A DNA stretch of 64,000 bases from Phymatolithon calcareum. Taxonomy: Eukaryota > Rhodophyta > Florideophyceae > Hapalidiales. Position numbers and translations under genes: made by a program. Below the pieces are notes generated by a model. The model was not told the DNA's origin and did not search any database. It worked only from the letters and a program-made list of their open reading frames with translations. Shown piece after piece: positions 52,830 through 63,080 of this stretch; the stretch's first letter is position 1; the number at the start of each line of letters is the position of its first letter. The stretch is from positions 310,001-374,000 of the forward strand of contig OZ345361.1 of NCBI GenBank assembly GCA_977006965.1. The letters are read 5' to 3'.

Positions 52830-54579
52830 CCTCAATTTCAGATTACAATACACAAGTACGATACTGTCGGTGGCATTAGAAAATACTAGTATACTGCTTC
52901 CCGTGTACTGATACTACCTATTACTACTGTCTGCACTGACAACGTGTAGTATAGGGGCCACCCAAGATGACCACCCACGATCGCTTACAGCTCTCGCCGA
53001 TTGCGGACAGCAGTGGTAATTACAATTACAATTGCCTCTCCATAATTTCCTCACTTTCTATACTTAAAGCCGCGGCCGACGCGTGCGAGAGTAAAGGAAG
53101 GAAGAGGGGGTTTCTGGCTTCACTTTTCGTGCCCGCATCTATAACGGTTCCCTAAAGCTCGGTCAGGGCTTCCTCACCCTTCCCTCACATTCCTCTTTTA
53201 TCCCTACGGGCATTCCCGGCTCACCCCTTCGTGCCTGCATCCATAACGGTTCCCTAGGGCTACTCCGGTCTCGCCTTCCACCTCCCTTCACACTCAAGAT
53301 CGCGGATACAGCGCACACCACACCGCCTAAGCCGCAACCCACCCTCTACTCTCTACACTTTTCCCTCCTTCCTTTTCTTTGTTTTCTTTCCCTTTCTCCT
53401 TTCACCTACCACTACCCGCTCTAACCGCTTTTCTGTTGACCTCGTGGACCTTCGAACACCGCGCTCTGCCAACCTACCACTACCGCGGATTGTGCCCGTT
53501 TACAGTCCGGGTCCACAATACTACACAACGTAACAATGCAAATAAGTCCGAAGGTTGGACACACACAAAACATAGAACAATAAAGCAACAAAGTGGAAAA
53601 CTTTAAAGAATACAAACAAGGCGATAAGACGAAATCTTTTGCATCAGCATTTGAGAGGTAAACTCATACAAACGGTCGTGTTGTCGGTGCGTCCATTGCA
53701 GTGCGTCGACAACCCGAATCAGGCTAAAAAGTCTGAATTATCTAGTTTCATAAAACTTAAGAAAAAAGTACATTTCTGAACTGGCTTAGAAGACAAAGAG
53801 ATTCTTTGTTGCAATTTGTTAAGACAATATCAAATAACTCAATCTCATATCGAACCGTCGTCAAATCTTCCCATTCCGCTCCCGTCCCGTTCTATTGTTT
53901 CAAATATAGTTTCCGCTCACGTTTGCGCTGAAAAATAATTTTAGCGAGTTTCGGTCGCTAAAACAGAAAGTTTCTTACTAACCCTGATCCGCTTTGAATC
54001 CGCTGAGCTAATTGGTCTAAATTTTCACGCAGAATCAGTCGAGCGGATTGCGAGGGGAGAAGCGGAAAAATCCGTCCGTTGCGACCCCTGATGCGCACAA
54101 ATGTGCATGCACACTTATGCGCATGTTTGGGCACTGTACGGCGTTCAGTACATACGGATTATACAAAGCCTGCTTCTCCGTCCCAATATACTGTATATCA
54201 ATTCAAACGCCGTCGTATCATATTGCGTGCTCGTGATCGCTATTCCTTGTTGTTGTGATGCTTCCAAATATTAACAACGGACATGCGTGAACCTGTATAT
54301 CATACACATGATTCCACGGCAACGATGTGTATCCTTAACATGGATGTGTATCCTCAACATGGATGTGTATCCTCCACACGACTGTGTAAATTATTAGCAA
54401 GGACGTGTATTGGGACAGATTCAAGGTTTTAACCTCGAATCTGACACAAATACAACATCTTGCTTTGCCCTCAAATAAACATAACTTGGACATCGGACAC
54501 ACTCGTTACAGAATCATCCCTTTCTTCAAGGAATTCTACCATTGGCTGACATCGTCGCCAACTGGCTCTTCTGACCAGC
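52830..54579. other. intergenic with small tandem repeats
   Basis: TCGTGCCCGCATCTATAACG and its variant recur at about 53127 and 53230 (period about 103 bp) in a CT-rich tract. Three 19-bp units of GATGTGTATCCTNAACATG lie at 54324-54380. No other genes are supported. Confidence 0.5.
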
Positions 54580-56172
54580 ATGTTCCTTCACTCTCTATCG
54601 TACCATTTCATCTTGTTTGGAGTTGTAATATTCTTCCTCACACTCTCTGTCACCTCTCAGTTCACCTGGAACCACTCTACCAAGGTTGTCTGGGCGAACG
54701 GCTGTGACTTTCTCAATCATGACATTGGCGATGCCCGTGAAGAGCAAACCCAATGCTCCGCTGCATGTGAGCGCCATGTCGGCTGCACCCATTTCACGTG
54801 GACGACCTACAATGGCGGCACATGCTGGTTCAAGCGCAAAGCGGATGTCGAGACCTCCGAAGCCATCCAGAACAGTCTGCAAGGCACTGTGTGCGGCATT
54901 CTCACGGCCAATGCTTGGACGAAGTTTGTGCGCGAGAGTGGGAATATTATGCTTTCACGCTGGTTTAGTGATGAAGGAAATGGATATTCTGGGCGTATGA
55001 GTGGACCGATTGCGTCTGTGGTATGTCGGGGCCGGTATTGTGACGACAAGCTGTTGAAGACATATCAGATTGGCGACTCACTCGCGTTGAAGAGTACAGG
55101 TCACTGGACACATTGGTTTTCGGATGAAAATCGGAATTGGGCTGACTGTCCGACTGATATGCTCGTTAACGAGATTCAGTGCTCTGGTCGTTATTGCGAC
55201 AATATTCGCCTTCAGTGTGGTCGTCTAGAGGAAGGTTATCGTGTAGACGCAAGTGATCTTCGCCAAGTGGAATTTTTCTCCGAGGAGACCGGGGAAGGTA
55301 CCTGTCCCGACGGTTACTATCTATGGGGAATGGCTTGCCGGGAGAGCTTTTGTGACGAGTTGAAGCTCAACTGTTTGCGCGTGGACATTCATCGGGACCT
55401 GATTAAGAAGCCGACATACCCATCTGATGAAGTTCTGGCTCGTAACTTCGCACCCCGTATGGTGTTCCATTCGTCCGCAGATCAGTTTCCCCTGCCGGTC
55501 AGCAAGTATTGGGCGGACACTATTGAGGCAGACGGGCGTCGCTATTACCCTCGCGATAAGTTTTCTTTCAATTCGCCCTACAAACCGGAGGACATGGGAT
55601 TGACATACAAGGTTGTACGATGCTCGGCGCAGACAAAGATTTGGTACTGGAGCAGTTACAAAGGCCAAAAGAAGTGCACTCTTTGGACCGGGTCTCACGA
55701 GGGCGACTGGGAGCACTTGATCGTTGAGCTGACATCGGACTTCCAATGGGTACATCGTGTGATCTTCGGGCAACATGGTGGATGGTATGCACGATACCCC
55801 GGCTCGATGGAAATGGTTGGGACGCATGTGGTGTCTCACGTTGGGCGTGCGTCCAACGGACAGTATCACGATGCTGGTGGGAAACTCTGTAACCTTTCTC
55901 CCTTTCCGCCGTATTTGAACCCGGAACCATCTTGTTGTCTTTATTTTGGAGATGCAAGGTCTTCGGCTGACGGCGGAAAGATCTGGGACTCGTGGAAGAC
56001 AGGGACGCTGCTTGATATGAAGGACGACCAGGAGTGGAACAAATTCGGTGGGCTGTGGGGGCTAGGGGACAGTGCGCCCCAGGGTCCCAACTTGCAAGAG
56101 GGCTGGGTTGGTCGCAACATATGCACGCGTTACCATTGCAAGGATGGGTGTTCTAACAGCATGGGGCCTTAA
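54580..56172 (+). CDS. secreted apple/PAN-like plus Vps62-like protein
   Basis: The protein has 530 residues from ATG 54580. Residues 1-26 are a strong signal peptide. About 32-110 is an apple/PAN-like module (WANGCDFLNHD, QCSAACERHVGCTHFTWTTYNGGTCWFKRK). Three related Cys-rich repeats follow (about 120-280), each with WFSDE or FFSEE and a G-x-YCD-type end: VVCRGRYCDDK, IQCSGRYCDNIRLQC, MACRESFCDELKLNC. The C-terminal domain (about 285-530) has FAPRMVFHSSADQFPLPVSKYW, SHEGDWEHLIVEL, VIFGQHGGWY and VVSHVGRASNGQYHDAGG, the GDWEH...QH.GG pattern of the Vps62/DUF946 family. The combination suggests an extracellular or vacuolar protein binding glycans or membranes, by inference. No introns. Confidence 0.78.
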   Translation: MFLHSLSYHFILFGVVIFFLTLSVTSQFTWNHSTKVVWANGCDFLNHDIGDAREEQTQCSAACERHVGCTHFTWTTYNGGTCWFKRKADVETSEAIQNSLQGTVCGILTANAWTKFVRESGNIMLSRWFSDEGNGYSGRMSGPIASVVCRGRYCDDKLLKTYQIGDSLALKSTGHWTHWFSDENRNWADCPTDMLVNEIQCSGRYCDNIRLQCGRLEEGYRVDASDLRQVEFFSEETGEGTCPDGYYLWGMACRESFCDELKLNCLRVDIHRDLIKKPTYPSDEVLARNFAPRMVFHSSADQFPLPVSKYWADTIEADGRRYYPRDKFSFNSPYKPEDMGLTYKVVRCSAQTKIWYWSSYKGQKKCTLWTGSHEGDWEHLIVELTSDFQWVHRVIFGQHGGWYARYPGSMEMVGTHVVSHVGRASNGQYHDAGGKLCNLSPFPPYLNPEPSCCLYFGDARSSADGGKIWDSWKTGTLLDMKDDQEWNKFGGLWGLGDSAPQGPNLQEGWVGRNICTRYHCKDGCSNSMGP

Positions 56173-56945
56173 TGTGGCGGTCTAGGTAGGCCGTGGCTCA
56201 CTTTTTTTCATATTTGATACCTCGGTAATCTCTCGTCTCTGTTGCGATGTGTAGTATCATGTTGGAGTCCATTATATGATGACCATGAGACGATTAAAGT
56301 TCAATAAGACACAAGGTGAAAATTTAAATTTTGAGATAAGAACAGTGAAATCCATTTTTGAGCAGTGAATTTGGGCTGAGGTTCAAGCATCTGTGCTGAA
56401 ACGGCTCGCAGAAATCGGTGTGCAATCCGAGCATGTGAAGCAGGCGGCGCATGTTGTGCATATTGCATTTTTAGAATAAGCGCGCGAACCCAGAACCAAA
56501 ATAAGAGCTGCTTCGAAAATGGAGTGAACATAAGAGGCCATTCTTCTGTGCTGACCATGCTCTTGTTAAACGGTCAGGCGCCGTCATTTCCTATGCAGCG
56601 TTCTGCCGCAGAGCTCCCTCAAAATTTGCATCCTCTTCCTTGCTTTGCGTATTGAATGCAGCGCCCACAGTAAATATTTTACTGCGGGTCCTGCATTGTT
56701 CTTTAACTTTCGGGACCAAGCCTTGAGGTTAAATTTATTGCCTTGCAGATTTGCTTCCGATTCGAGCAATTGTTAGAAAGTTTTTATGTCGCTGTGTAGT
56801 GGTATACCGCAGTACTCACGGGAAACAGTTATGCGAGTACCCAGAACGAATCCAGTCCAGGAGCATCTTAGAGGCCCCTTGGTGTTGAGTAACGTGTACA
56901 CATAGAGTACAAACTATGTGTAGTTCACAATAAAAGAAAGAAAGA
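56173..56945. other. 3' flank and LINE-type tail
   Basis: The end, CACAATAAAAGAAAGAAAGAAG at about 56924-56945 on plus, is the same (AAAG) tail that ends the insertion at 4532-5304, so a 3' retroelement fragment lies upstream of it. Minus-strand frames at 56301-56769 have no recognised domain. Confidence 0.45.
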
Positions 56946-57979
56946 AGATCCAACTGCTCCGGCAGTCAGAGCCAGTTCCTTCACCCCTTCATTTCCGTGC
57001 ATCAGGAAAACCCCAGGACCCCCGACTTCGGCCGTGACGGTCGTGTACATGTTGAGAATTTCATTCAATTACTCGAATAGTAGCGTTTCGTGGGCCCGCG
57101 TTCCTTCCACTCTTCTATCATCAGCAGGTGCTAGGGTGACCCGCGCGTCTAAGCCAGGTCCGTCAATTATGATTGATTGTTCTGGGTGGAGGCAAAGCTT
57201 GGAGGACCAGGAAATTCTCGACTTGCTGACAACGTGCCGAAGTTAGTTCCGTCGCAGGTCTCTGGTATCACGTCTATAATTGAGGTCATGCCTTGTGAGC
57301 AATTCATAGGCCGGATACATCGATCATCCATTAGCACCTGCTGCGCCGAGACTCACTTGCACAATTTGTCTAAGAGGAATCAAAGCGACGCTTATGGCTT
57401 CGCGGGTTAAAACTCCTCACGCGTGTCTATGCGATTAGCAGCATATAGTTTACATGAGAAACTAAGAGGCCCCCGGTTTTTTTCTGCATATCCTGTCCCT
57501 CTCTTTCCGGTCGCCGCCGGTCCCAGGAATCGAGGGAGCCCGGTAACCTGCACGGATGTTCGCGTCACACTGCAGGAAAATGTCTCAAAGGATAACATCA
57601 CCCTCAACGAACAGAAAATGCGTGCCGGTTGATTTCGAGCGCGACACAACGAACGTCTAGGGCGAACAGCAATCTGTCTACAATAATTGTAGACAGATTG
57701 CTGTTATTGTAGACATGTTGCTATTCGCACTGTACAACAGGCACATGACTTTTTTACTTCTCTGTGATCCAAAGAAGGATCTAATCAATGATGCAGTATG
57801 ATCAAAATCATTACATCCCACGTACAGCCGAACAATTGGATGCTGCACATTAACGAGTCGTGACCAATGGTCTCCGATCACCTGCGTGGACCTGGCCCTC
57901 GTTTCAAAAGTTCGCGTTCTTTTCGGATAGACATTTTTACATCGTTGCCACAGTCAAATTGCGCGAGGAGAACGTCACC
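56946..57979. other. intergenic before the Rxt3-like gene
   Basis: No gene is supported. The hairpin cluster at 57664-57728 is listed separately. Confidence 0.4.
57664..57728. repeat. nested hairpin, three interleaved arms
   Basis: AGCAATCTGTCTACAA and its exact inverse TTGTAGACAGATTGCT form a 35-bp hairpin with a TAA loop (57668-57702). A third arm, TTATTGTAGACATGTTGC to 57728, is the near inverse of the first one with its flank GCGAACAG, so alternative folds are possible. Confidence 0.8.
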
Positions 57980-59146
57980 ATGCGCCGCACCAAACCATCT
58001 TTCCGAGCAATGCCCCCACATGAGGTCGGCATGGTCGGCCGCCGCCCATTAATGGATCCCATCCCCGCACCGTCAACATACGCCCTCCCGCCATCCGCCA
58101 CGACGCGACTCGGCAAGCGTGTGCGCGTCGCGCCCAACAAGCACATCCCACGCTTCCAATACGCGCCGTTTCGTGCTATGGACATTGATCGTATTCTCTC
58201 GCAATCCTCCACGGCGGAGGTGCGCGTGCCGGCTGCGCACCTAACGCCCAAAAGCGATGGACTTAAACGAAGGTTACTGTGGGGATCCGGGGAATACACT
58301 GATGATTCGGACGTTGTCGCAATGCTCGTTCATTCTGGGCGTATCGTCATCCATGCGAAAGGTTCCGCGCCTTTTGACGCACTGATCGTCACGCTGGCAT
58401 TCAAGCGCCATAAACGGGATTCATCCCCGCCGTTTCTTGCCCATGAAGGACACGGGTTGCGGTCGAGGCCGTGGAGTGCAGTGTACGATGGTGCCCGCGT
58501 CTCAGTTGTGCGCGTCATCGCCGTGTGTGATGGACAGGAAAAGGAACTTCCCAGACCAGTTCTCGCACTTGTACCGAACTCTATTCCTCGTCTGCGACCA
58601 TGGCAGCAGCTCGCTGGAGATGCTGCACGCGCTGGCGCGACGGTCCCACCAGAGACCGCGTGCTTCAACCTGAGTAATCACCCCTGTCTCGCGTTTGCGC
58701 TCGCGATTGTCGCCGACAGAGGGTTGGATAAGCCGCTGTGGCCGAGTCGGCGGCTTTGGCGTGAGGTGATATATGTGGAGACGGCGGACAAGCGGTACGA
58801 AATTGCTAAAGTCGATGCTCCAGATCGGGAGCCTTCAAAAGACAGTGAGAAAGATGGCGGGAAGGATAAAGAGGTTGTCAAGGAGAAGAGGAAAGGGCTG
58901 TATATCCGGTTTGGCCAAGTCTCGCCGAAGGCAGTAAAGCGCGAGTTTTTTACTGCAGATGTGAATGCCGTCGCTGGACCTGTGGATATTTCAGATTTGG
59001 AGAAGGGTTTTGGGGTGCACAAGTGGAGTGCTTTGCGATGGGACCCGACGGGACTCACGCTTGGGGGAAGACACTATGACTTGAAACGGGCTTTCTTTCG
59101 ATCGATTCCGAAGAAGAGAGATGTGGAAAAGACGGAGGCCAAGTAG
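57980..59146 (+). CDS. Rxt3-family histone deacetylase complex subunit
   Basis: The protein has 388 residues; the ATG at 57980 (MRRTKPSFRAMPP) is chosen because the frame upstream holds only one distant ATG and no family sequence. The Rxt3 signature is clear: RRLLWGSGEYTDDSDVVAMLVHSG (YTDDSD at 106-111), then FDALIVTLAFKRHKRDS, HGLRSRPWSAVYDGARVSVVRV. Rxt3 is a subunit of the large Rpd3/Sin3 histone deacetylase complex in fungi, acting in transcriptional repression. The C-terminal half has WPSRRLWREVIYVETADKRYEI, a Lys/Glu-rich segment (about 285-305) and KWSALRWDPTGLTLGGRHYDL. The N-terminus is basic and Pro-rich. No introns. Confidence 0.82.
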   Translation: MRRTKPSFRAMPPHEVGMVGRRPLMDPIPAPSTYALPPSATTRLGKRVRVAPNKHIPRFQYAPFRAMDIDRILSQSSTAEVRVPAAHLTPKSDGLKRRLLWGSGEYTDDSDVVAMLVHSGRIVIHAKGSAPFDALIVTLAFKRHKRDSSPPFLAHEGHGLRSRPWSAVYDGARVSVVRVIAVCDGQEKELPRPVLALVPNSIPRLRPWQQLAGDAARAGATVPPETACFNLSNHPCLAFALAIVADRGLDKPLWPSRRLWREVIYVETADKRYEIAKVDAPDREPSKDSEKDGGKDKEVVKEKRKGLYIRFGQVSPKAVKREFFTADVNAVAGPVDISDLEKGFGVHKWSALRWDPTGLTLGGRHYDLKRAFFRSIPKKRDVEKTEAK

Positions 59147-60934
59147 TTACCGCTGTATTTATGGTCAGCCTCGGAAGTGTGAGTTTATGTACAATGCGTA
59201 AAGACCACTAACAAGCGTTCCGAGTTGTCCTGGTGCATGAGCTTGAAGGCGTATATTGTATTCCATGGACGCTGTGGCAAGTTCTGCTCCCAGAAGGCTA
59301 TGCGCGATCTTGCAGAACGCGCGACGTTTCCAACTGGTTGTACTGGTCTTGATGCATGCTTGCTTCTTGGCAACGACGTCGATTCCGAAGGAGAGCGCTG
59401 CGCAGGAGACGGAAGCTAAGTAATGTCTGTTTTTGCGGTTCGACGGGGTCCTTTTGGAGAATTGTACTGACTCGAAACGCTCGCGTACTACGCTAATCTG
59501 TGCTTACGTCCTCGCGCTGCATAATATGGCTTGGTGAAGGTCCGTTCATCATCAGTTGATGTTAGACCCCACTTCCTGAAGACCTACATTGAAGTGCCAA
59601 ACGAATCGCAAAACCACCTTCGAGATGGAAAAATGAAGCAGCAAGGATCCTTCATATAGTCGATATCACCGCTGAGTAGAAAATTTCACAAGAAATTAGA
59701 CGCGAGCAACGCAATAGAATAAATCGAAACGCCAAACGCCATCAAAAAACGACGACTAAATTTCACATCATTTCGTTTGCGCCCAGCGATGCTTCCCGTT
59801 TCTTCGCCGTTCCTTCCTTACGAACTTTCTGACACCGAAGGTTTCAAAAGTTACCTGCAGAATCCAGAAGAAACCACGACCACCATAGGGACTGACCACC
59901 AGAATATATGGCAACATGATTATTTGCTCTCAAGAGCCAATTCCTTGTTATTCGTCTTGCTTCACAGAAATAACTTGCATTCGCACCCATCTTGCAAGGC
60001 AATGCTCATGCCTAAATCGTTCATTGTTCGAGACATGATTGTATCCCTTGCAATATTCATGGTGTGCGCTGTCATTCTGGAAGAATCAAGCAGCTCATCC
60101 AAGCCGACCCAGAGGCATCAGAGGGTCGAGGGTCGGAGAGACGATTGAGAGCGCGGTGCAAGTGCATTGTTCGTTGCACAGCAAGGCCAATCTCCAGTAG
60201 TCGACTTAGCGTCAGCTTTTCGAAGGGAAGGCCGCCGCGGAGCAGTGCAATGGAAAGAACCGCTCGGAATGCCCTCGGGCGACACGTGAACCGGGTGCTT
60301 CACGGAGTCCCTGGAGTGCAACTCCTGAAGATTCTGCAGCTGTAATCACAGATTCTTCTGACTCATGCAAGAAGCTCCGACTCCATGCGCGACGCTTCTT
60401 CCACATCCACCATTCTGATTCTTTTGTCGCTTGCCTACGTCGAATCTCTCGCTGTGGAGTTTCGGAGGATTTTGGTTACTGGGAATGAAAATTGGATGAT
60501 CGAAAAAAGTATGCTTTAATCAGGACAGTATGATATCACAATGTCCTCTTCTGTTTGAGGGTAAATTACAATTGTTTCATCCTCAATAAGATGGTTGTTA
60601 CTCATTTCATGCACAGGTTCGAACTCATCTTGGGATCCGCGTTGGCTCCAAATATATGCAATGCTGATCAAGTTGTTGTTCTGGTAAATTTGGACCGTCT
60701 CTGCCGTCGTCTTTCTTTTTTGAGAACTTTTCTAACTTTGCGTCCAGCATGAATTGGAATTTTCTTCGAAAGTCCGAGGTGTCCCTTAGCTGTGCCCCAA
60801 AGCTCAAAATAAATTCACTGCCCCTTTTGTTACAGTGCCGTTGCATCTTATATTCTATAGTTCCCTCAACATGAAATTTGCAGCGTTTCGTAGGCTTATG
60901 TCTTGGACATGCGATGGAACTGGCTTGGACATAC
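59147..60934. other. intergenic, no supported gene
   Basis: A 123-codon frame (59777-60148) with one hydrophobic stretch and opposing Arg-rich frames near 60.1-60.4 kb show no family motif. I see no repeat shared with the rest of the window. Confidence 0.4.
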
Positions 60935-61092
60935 TCATAGAATAGGCGAGTGCCGCCAAGTCCCCCAGATGCTGCTGCAATGCGTCAGACCAACGGCAGC
61001 ATCAAACTTTGGTTGCGTACCTGGACAAACGTGAAAGCCGCAGTCAAGCTGGCTAGAGATAGAATATAATGGAAGAAACTTAGGCCCTCGAA

Positions 61093-61859
61093 CAGGGATT
61101 GGGAGCAGTATATTTTTCTGTATTGAAAGGAAGAGGCAAGGATCCAATTTTTATTGCAATAGAGCTCCGCATGCCAATACTACTGCAATAAGCAACGACT
61201 ACTGCAGCCAATATGACTACAATAGAACACAGAGTAAGCAACTAAGGCAGGTCACAAAGCCAACAAATGCTGCTCTTCAGCATCTTCCTCCACCTGTTCT
61301 GTTACTCTTGCACTCCGAGCATTTCCTCCACCCAGATCCCTTCTTGAAAGTAACAACTGATGGGGTGTTCTTGCAGTTTTCATTACGCGGACAAGCATAG
61401 ACCAAGCAACGAACGTTGGTAGGAGTACATTCACGTTCCCCGCGAGAAGGCAGAATCTTGAACGCATCATCGCGTTTTGTCATGAGCGCTTTGACAACGA
61501 ACTCGGGCTTCGGTTTTCGCGACATGGTCGAGAAATGATGGTAGCAGGAACAAAGAAGTTTGCAACCGTAAGGTGAAATGCTCACAGTCTTGATCAGTAT
61601 ATACAGAATTGTAAAATGGAAATAAGCTAAATGGCACACGTGAATGGACTGCATTACTTTCAGAGCCACTGGCGCGGCCGTTCTCAAAACACGTACTTCA
61701 TAGTTCCAAGAATCTGTTCTGTAGCCACCAATACGTAACCGATACAGACGTTCTGTAGCCACCAATACGTAAACCAATACAGACAGGCCACGCAATATTA
61801 CTGCAATAGAGCCATGCTAAAATATACTGCCAATTCAATATACTGCTCCCAATGCCTGC
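61093..61859. mobile_element. hAT-like element, 767 bp
   Basis: CAGGGATTGGGAGCAGTATA and, inverted, CAGGCATTGGGAGCAGTATA agree at 21 of 22 terminal positions. They are flanked by the exact 8-bp duplication CCCTCGAA (61085-61092, 61860-61867). ACTGCAATA-type motifs recur near both ends. GTAGCCACCAATACGTAA is duplicated in tandem at about 61716-61780. It contains one small Cys-rich frame on the minus strand. Confidence 0.88.
61277..61525 (-). CDS. small Cys-rich hypothetical protein inside hAT-like element
   Basis: It has 82 codons from ATG 61525: MSRKPKPEFVVKALMTKRDD, then CTPTNVRCLVYACPRNENC and WRKCSECKSNRTGGGRC. The Cys spacing (C-x7-C-x4-C-x5-C, then C-x2-C) and basic charge suggest a zinc-binding DNA-contact peptide, perhaps a remnant of a transposase N-terminal finger or a captured exon. 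The open frame continues upstream without homology. I recognise no family, and it may not be expressed. Confidence 0.35.
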   Translation of the reverse strand: MSRKPKPEFVVKALMTKRDDAFKILPSRGERECTPTNVRCLVYACPRNENCKNTPSVVTFKKGSGWRKCSECKSNRTGGGRC

Positions 61860-61889
61860 CCTCGAATCGTTGCTAGCCCCACTAGTAGG

Positions 61890-62700
61890 GGAAAAGGAAA
61901 AATGAATGAATAAATGTACATGCTTATGGTGAATTGAGAGTCCACCGCCGTCAATCCCACGAAGCGTATTAGGATATTGGAACTAAGGGCTTCTCGTGGG
62001 CATTCTCTGCCTCCTGGAGTAAACGGGCAGTTATTGCAAGATTCTCCATGCATCCTCTGGCTACTCAAAACGTCCTTGATTCGTATTGCTCTGCCAACAA
62101 GCGCACTTGTGAGTCTCTTGCATTCAAACTCAATTTTAGTGCTCATCTTCGACGAGAATAGAGTACGTTGTAACGCAACTAGTTCAATCAGCGCGGTAAT
62201 CCCTGATTAGGCACACAATACCGATTTTCTCCAAAGGGGTACCAGGTTACATATCAATCTTTGGCACCTTTATCGTGGCGGTCTCTCTCTTACATAGAGA
62301 ATCCCTGGTAACTTCTTCATTGGTGTGCCTTCTTCCTTTTCCCATACTTACCTTCTCTCCTCCTCTTTGTGACAGATCCGTCCTCCACTCTCTGAAGGGC
62401 TTGTCACAAGTCTGCATATTGCTTGAGATATTCAATATCCTTCGCTGCTTCCCTTACATCCTCATCTCTTCCAGAGTAGTCTTCGATTTCTTCAAGGTGC
62501 TTTGTATGTCTTACAATGCTTACAGAAACCTTTCCGCTTAGTGGCGTCTCCTCATCCGTAGTGGTTCAAGTCGGCACAGAACTTGCATTCGGTCCCGGCG
62601 GTGTGCGGCATATTTTTCGAAAGCATTCTTGTAGAACCAGCCCTCTGCGGACTCGCTTGCCGAGGGTAGCGCACTGCGTTGGGTGCATTATTCGACCAGT
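61890..62700 (-). pseudogene. LINE lineage-2 C-terminal remnant
   Basis: Minus-strand pieces are SAEGWFYKNAFEKYAAHRRD and RMQVLCRLEPLRMRRRH (about 62660-62560), DIEYLKQYADL (about 62440) and EFECKRLTSALVGRAIRIKDVLSSQ (about 62135-62065). They match the protein at 15.2-16.2 kb with frame breaks. The copy ends in an ATTC-type tail (ATTTATTCATTCATTTTT on minus, about 61915-61897). Confidence 0.65.
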
Positions 62701-62904
62701 ATGATTGAGATCAGGATATCTGTTTCAAGGGGCAAGCAATTTCTGGATGTTAAAGCAAAGCTTCTGCAACCAACTGTGCATGATGCCATGCGAGCATCAT
62801 GCTCCGAGCATGCGAGGGAACGGCATGATGCCGTTACCTCGTATTATTGGTTGGCCAATTAGGTCAACTGTCGAAGTGAATTTACACACGCAGCCACTGT
62901 CATG

Positions 62905-63080
62905 TCATGTCACTTGCTTTGTCCCCTCGTGGGGCTCGCAAGGCAGCGCATTATTCTTAATTAACTTCTACTTAGATGACGGCAGATCGTTATTTCTGCG
63001 AGGTGATTAGGAAAGCACTCCTTCTTCTCTGCCTACCGCTCGACAACTCGATTCCACCCGGAACACGCAGCCACTACTTA
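62905..63080 (+). pseudogene. short LINE RT fragment
   Basis: GSQGSALFLINFYLDDGRSLFL resembles RT motif B, parallel to the fragment at 45.2 kb. Confidence 0.45.

Larger units (their letters stand above)
60935..61882 (+). pseudogene. LINE lineage-3 C-terminal remnant, split by a hAT-like element
   Basis: QMLLQCVRPTAASNFGCVPG and EYNGRNLGPR correspond to QVLLQCVKPTPESLFGHVPN and EWRKFRPSKRC at 52.7-52.8 kb. The two parts rejoin across the insertion at 61093-61859 (GGCCCTCGAA / TCGTTGCTAG). Confidence 0.65.
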
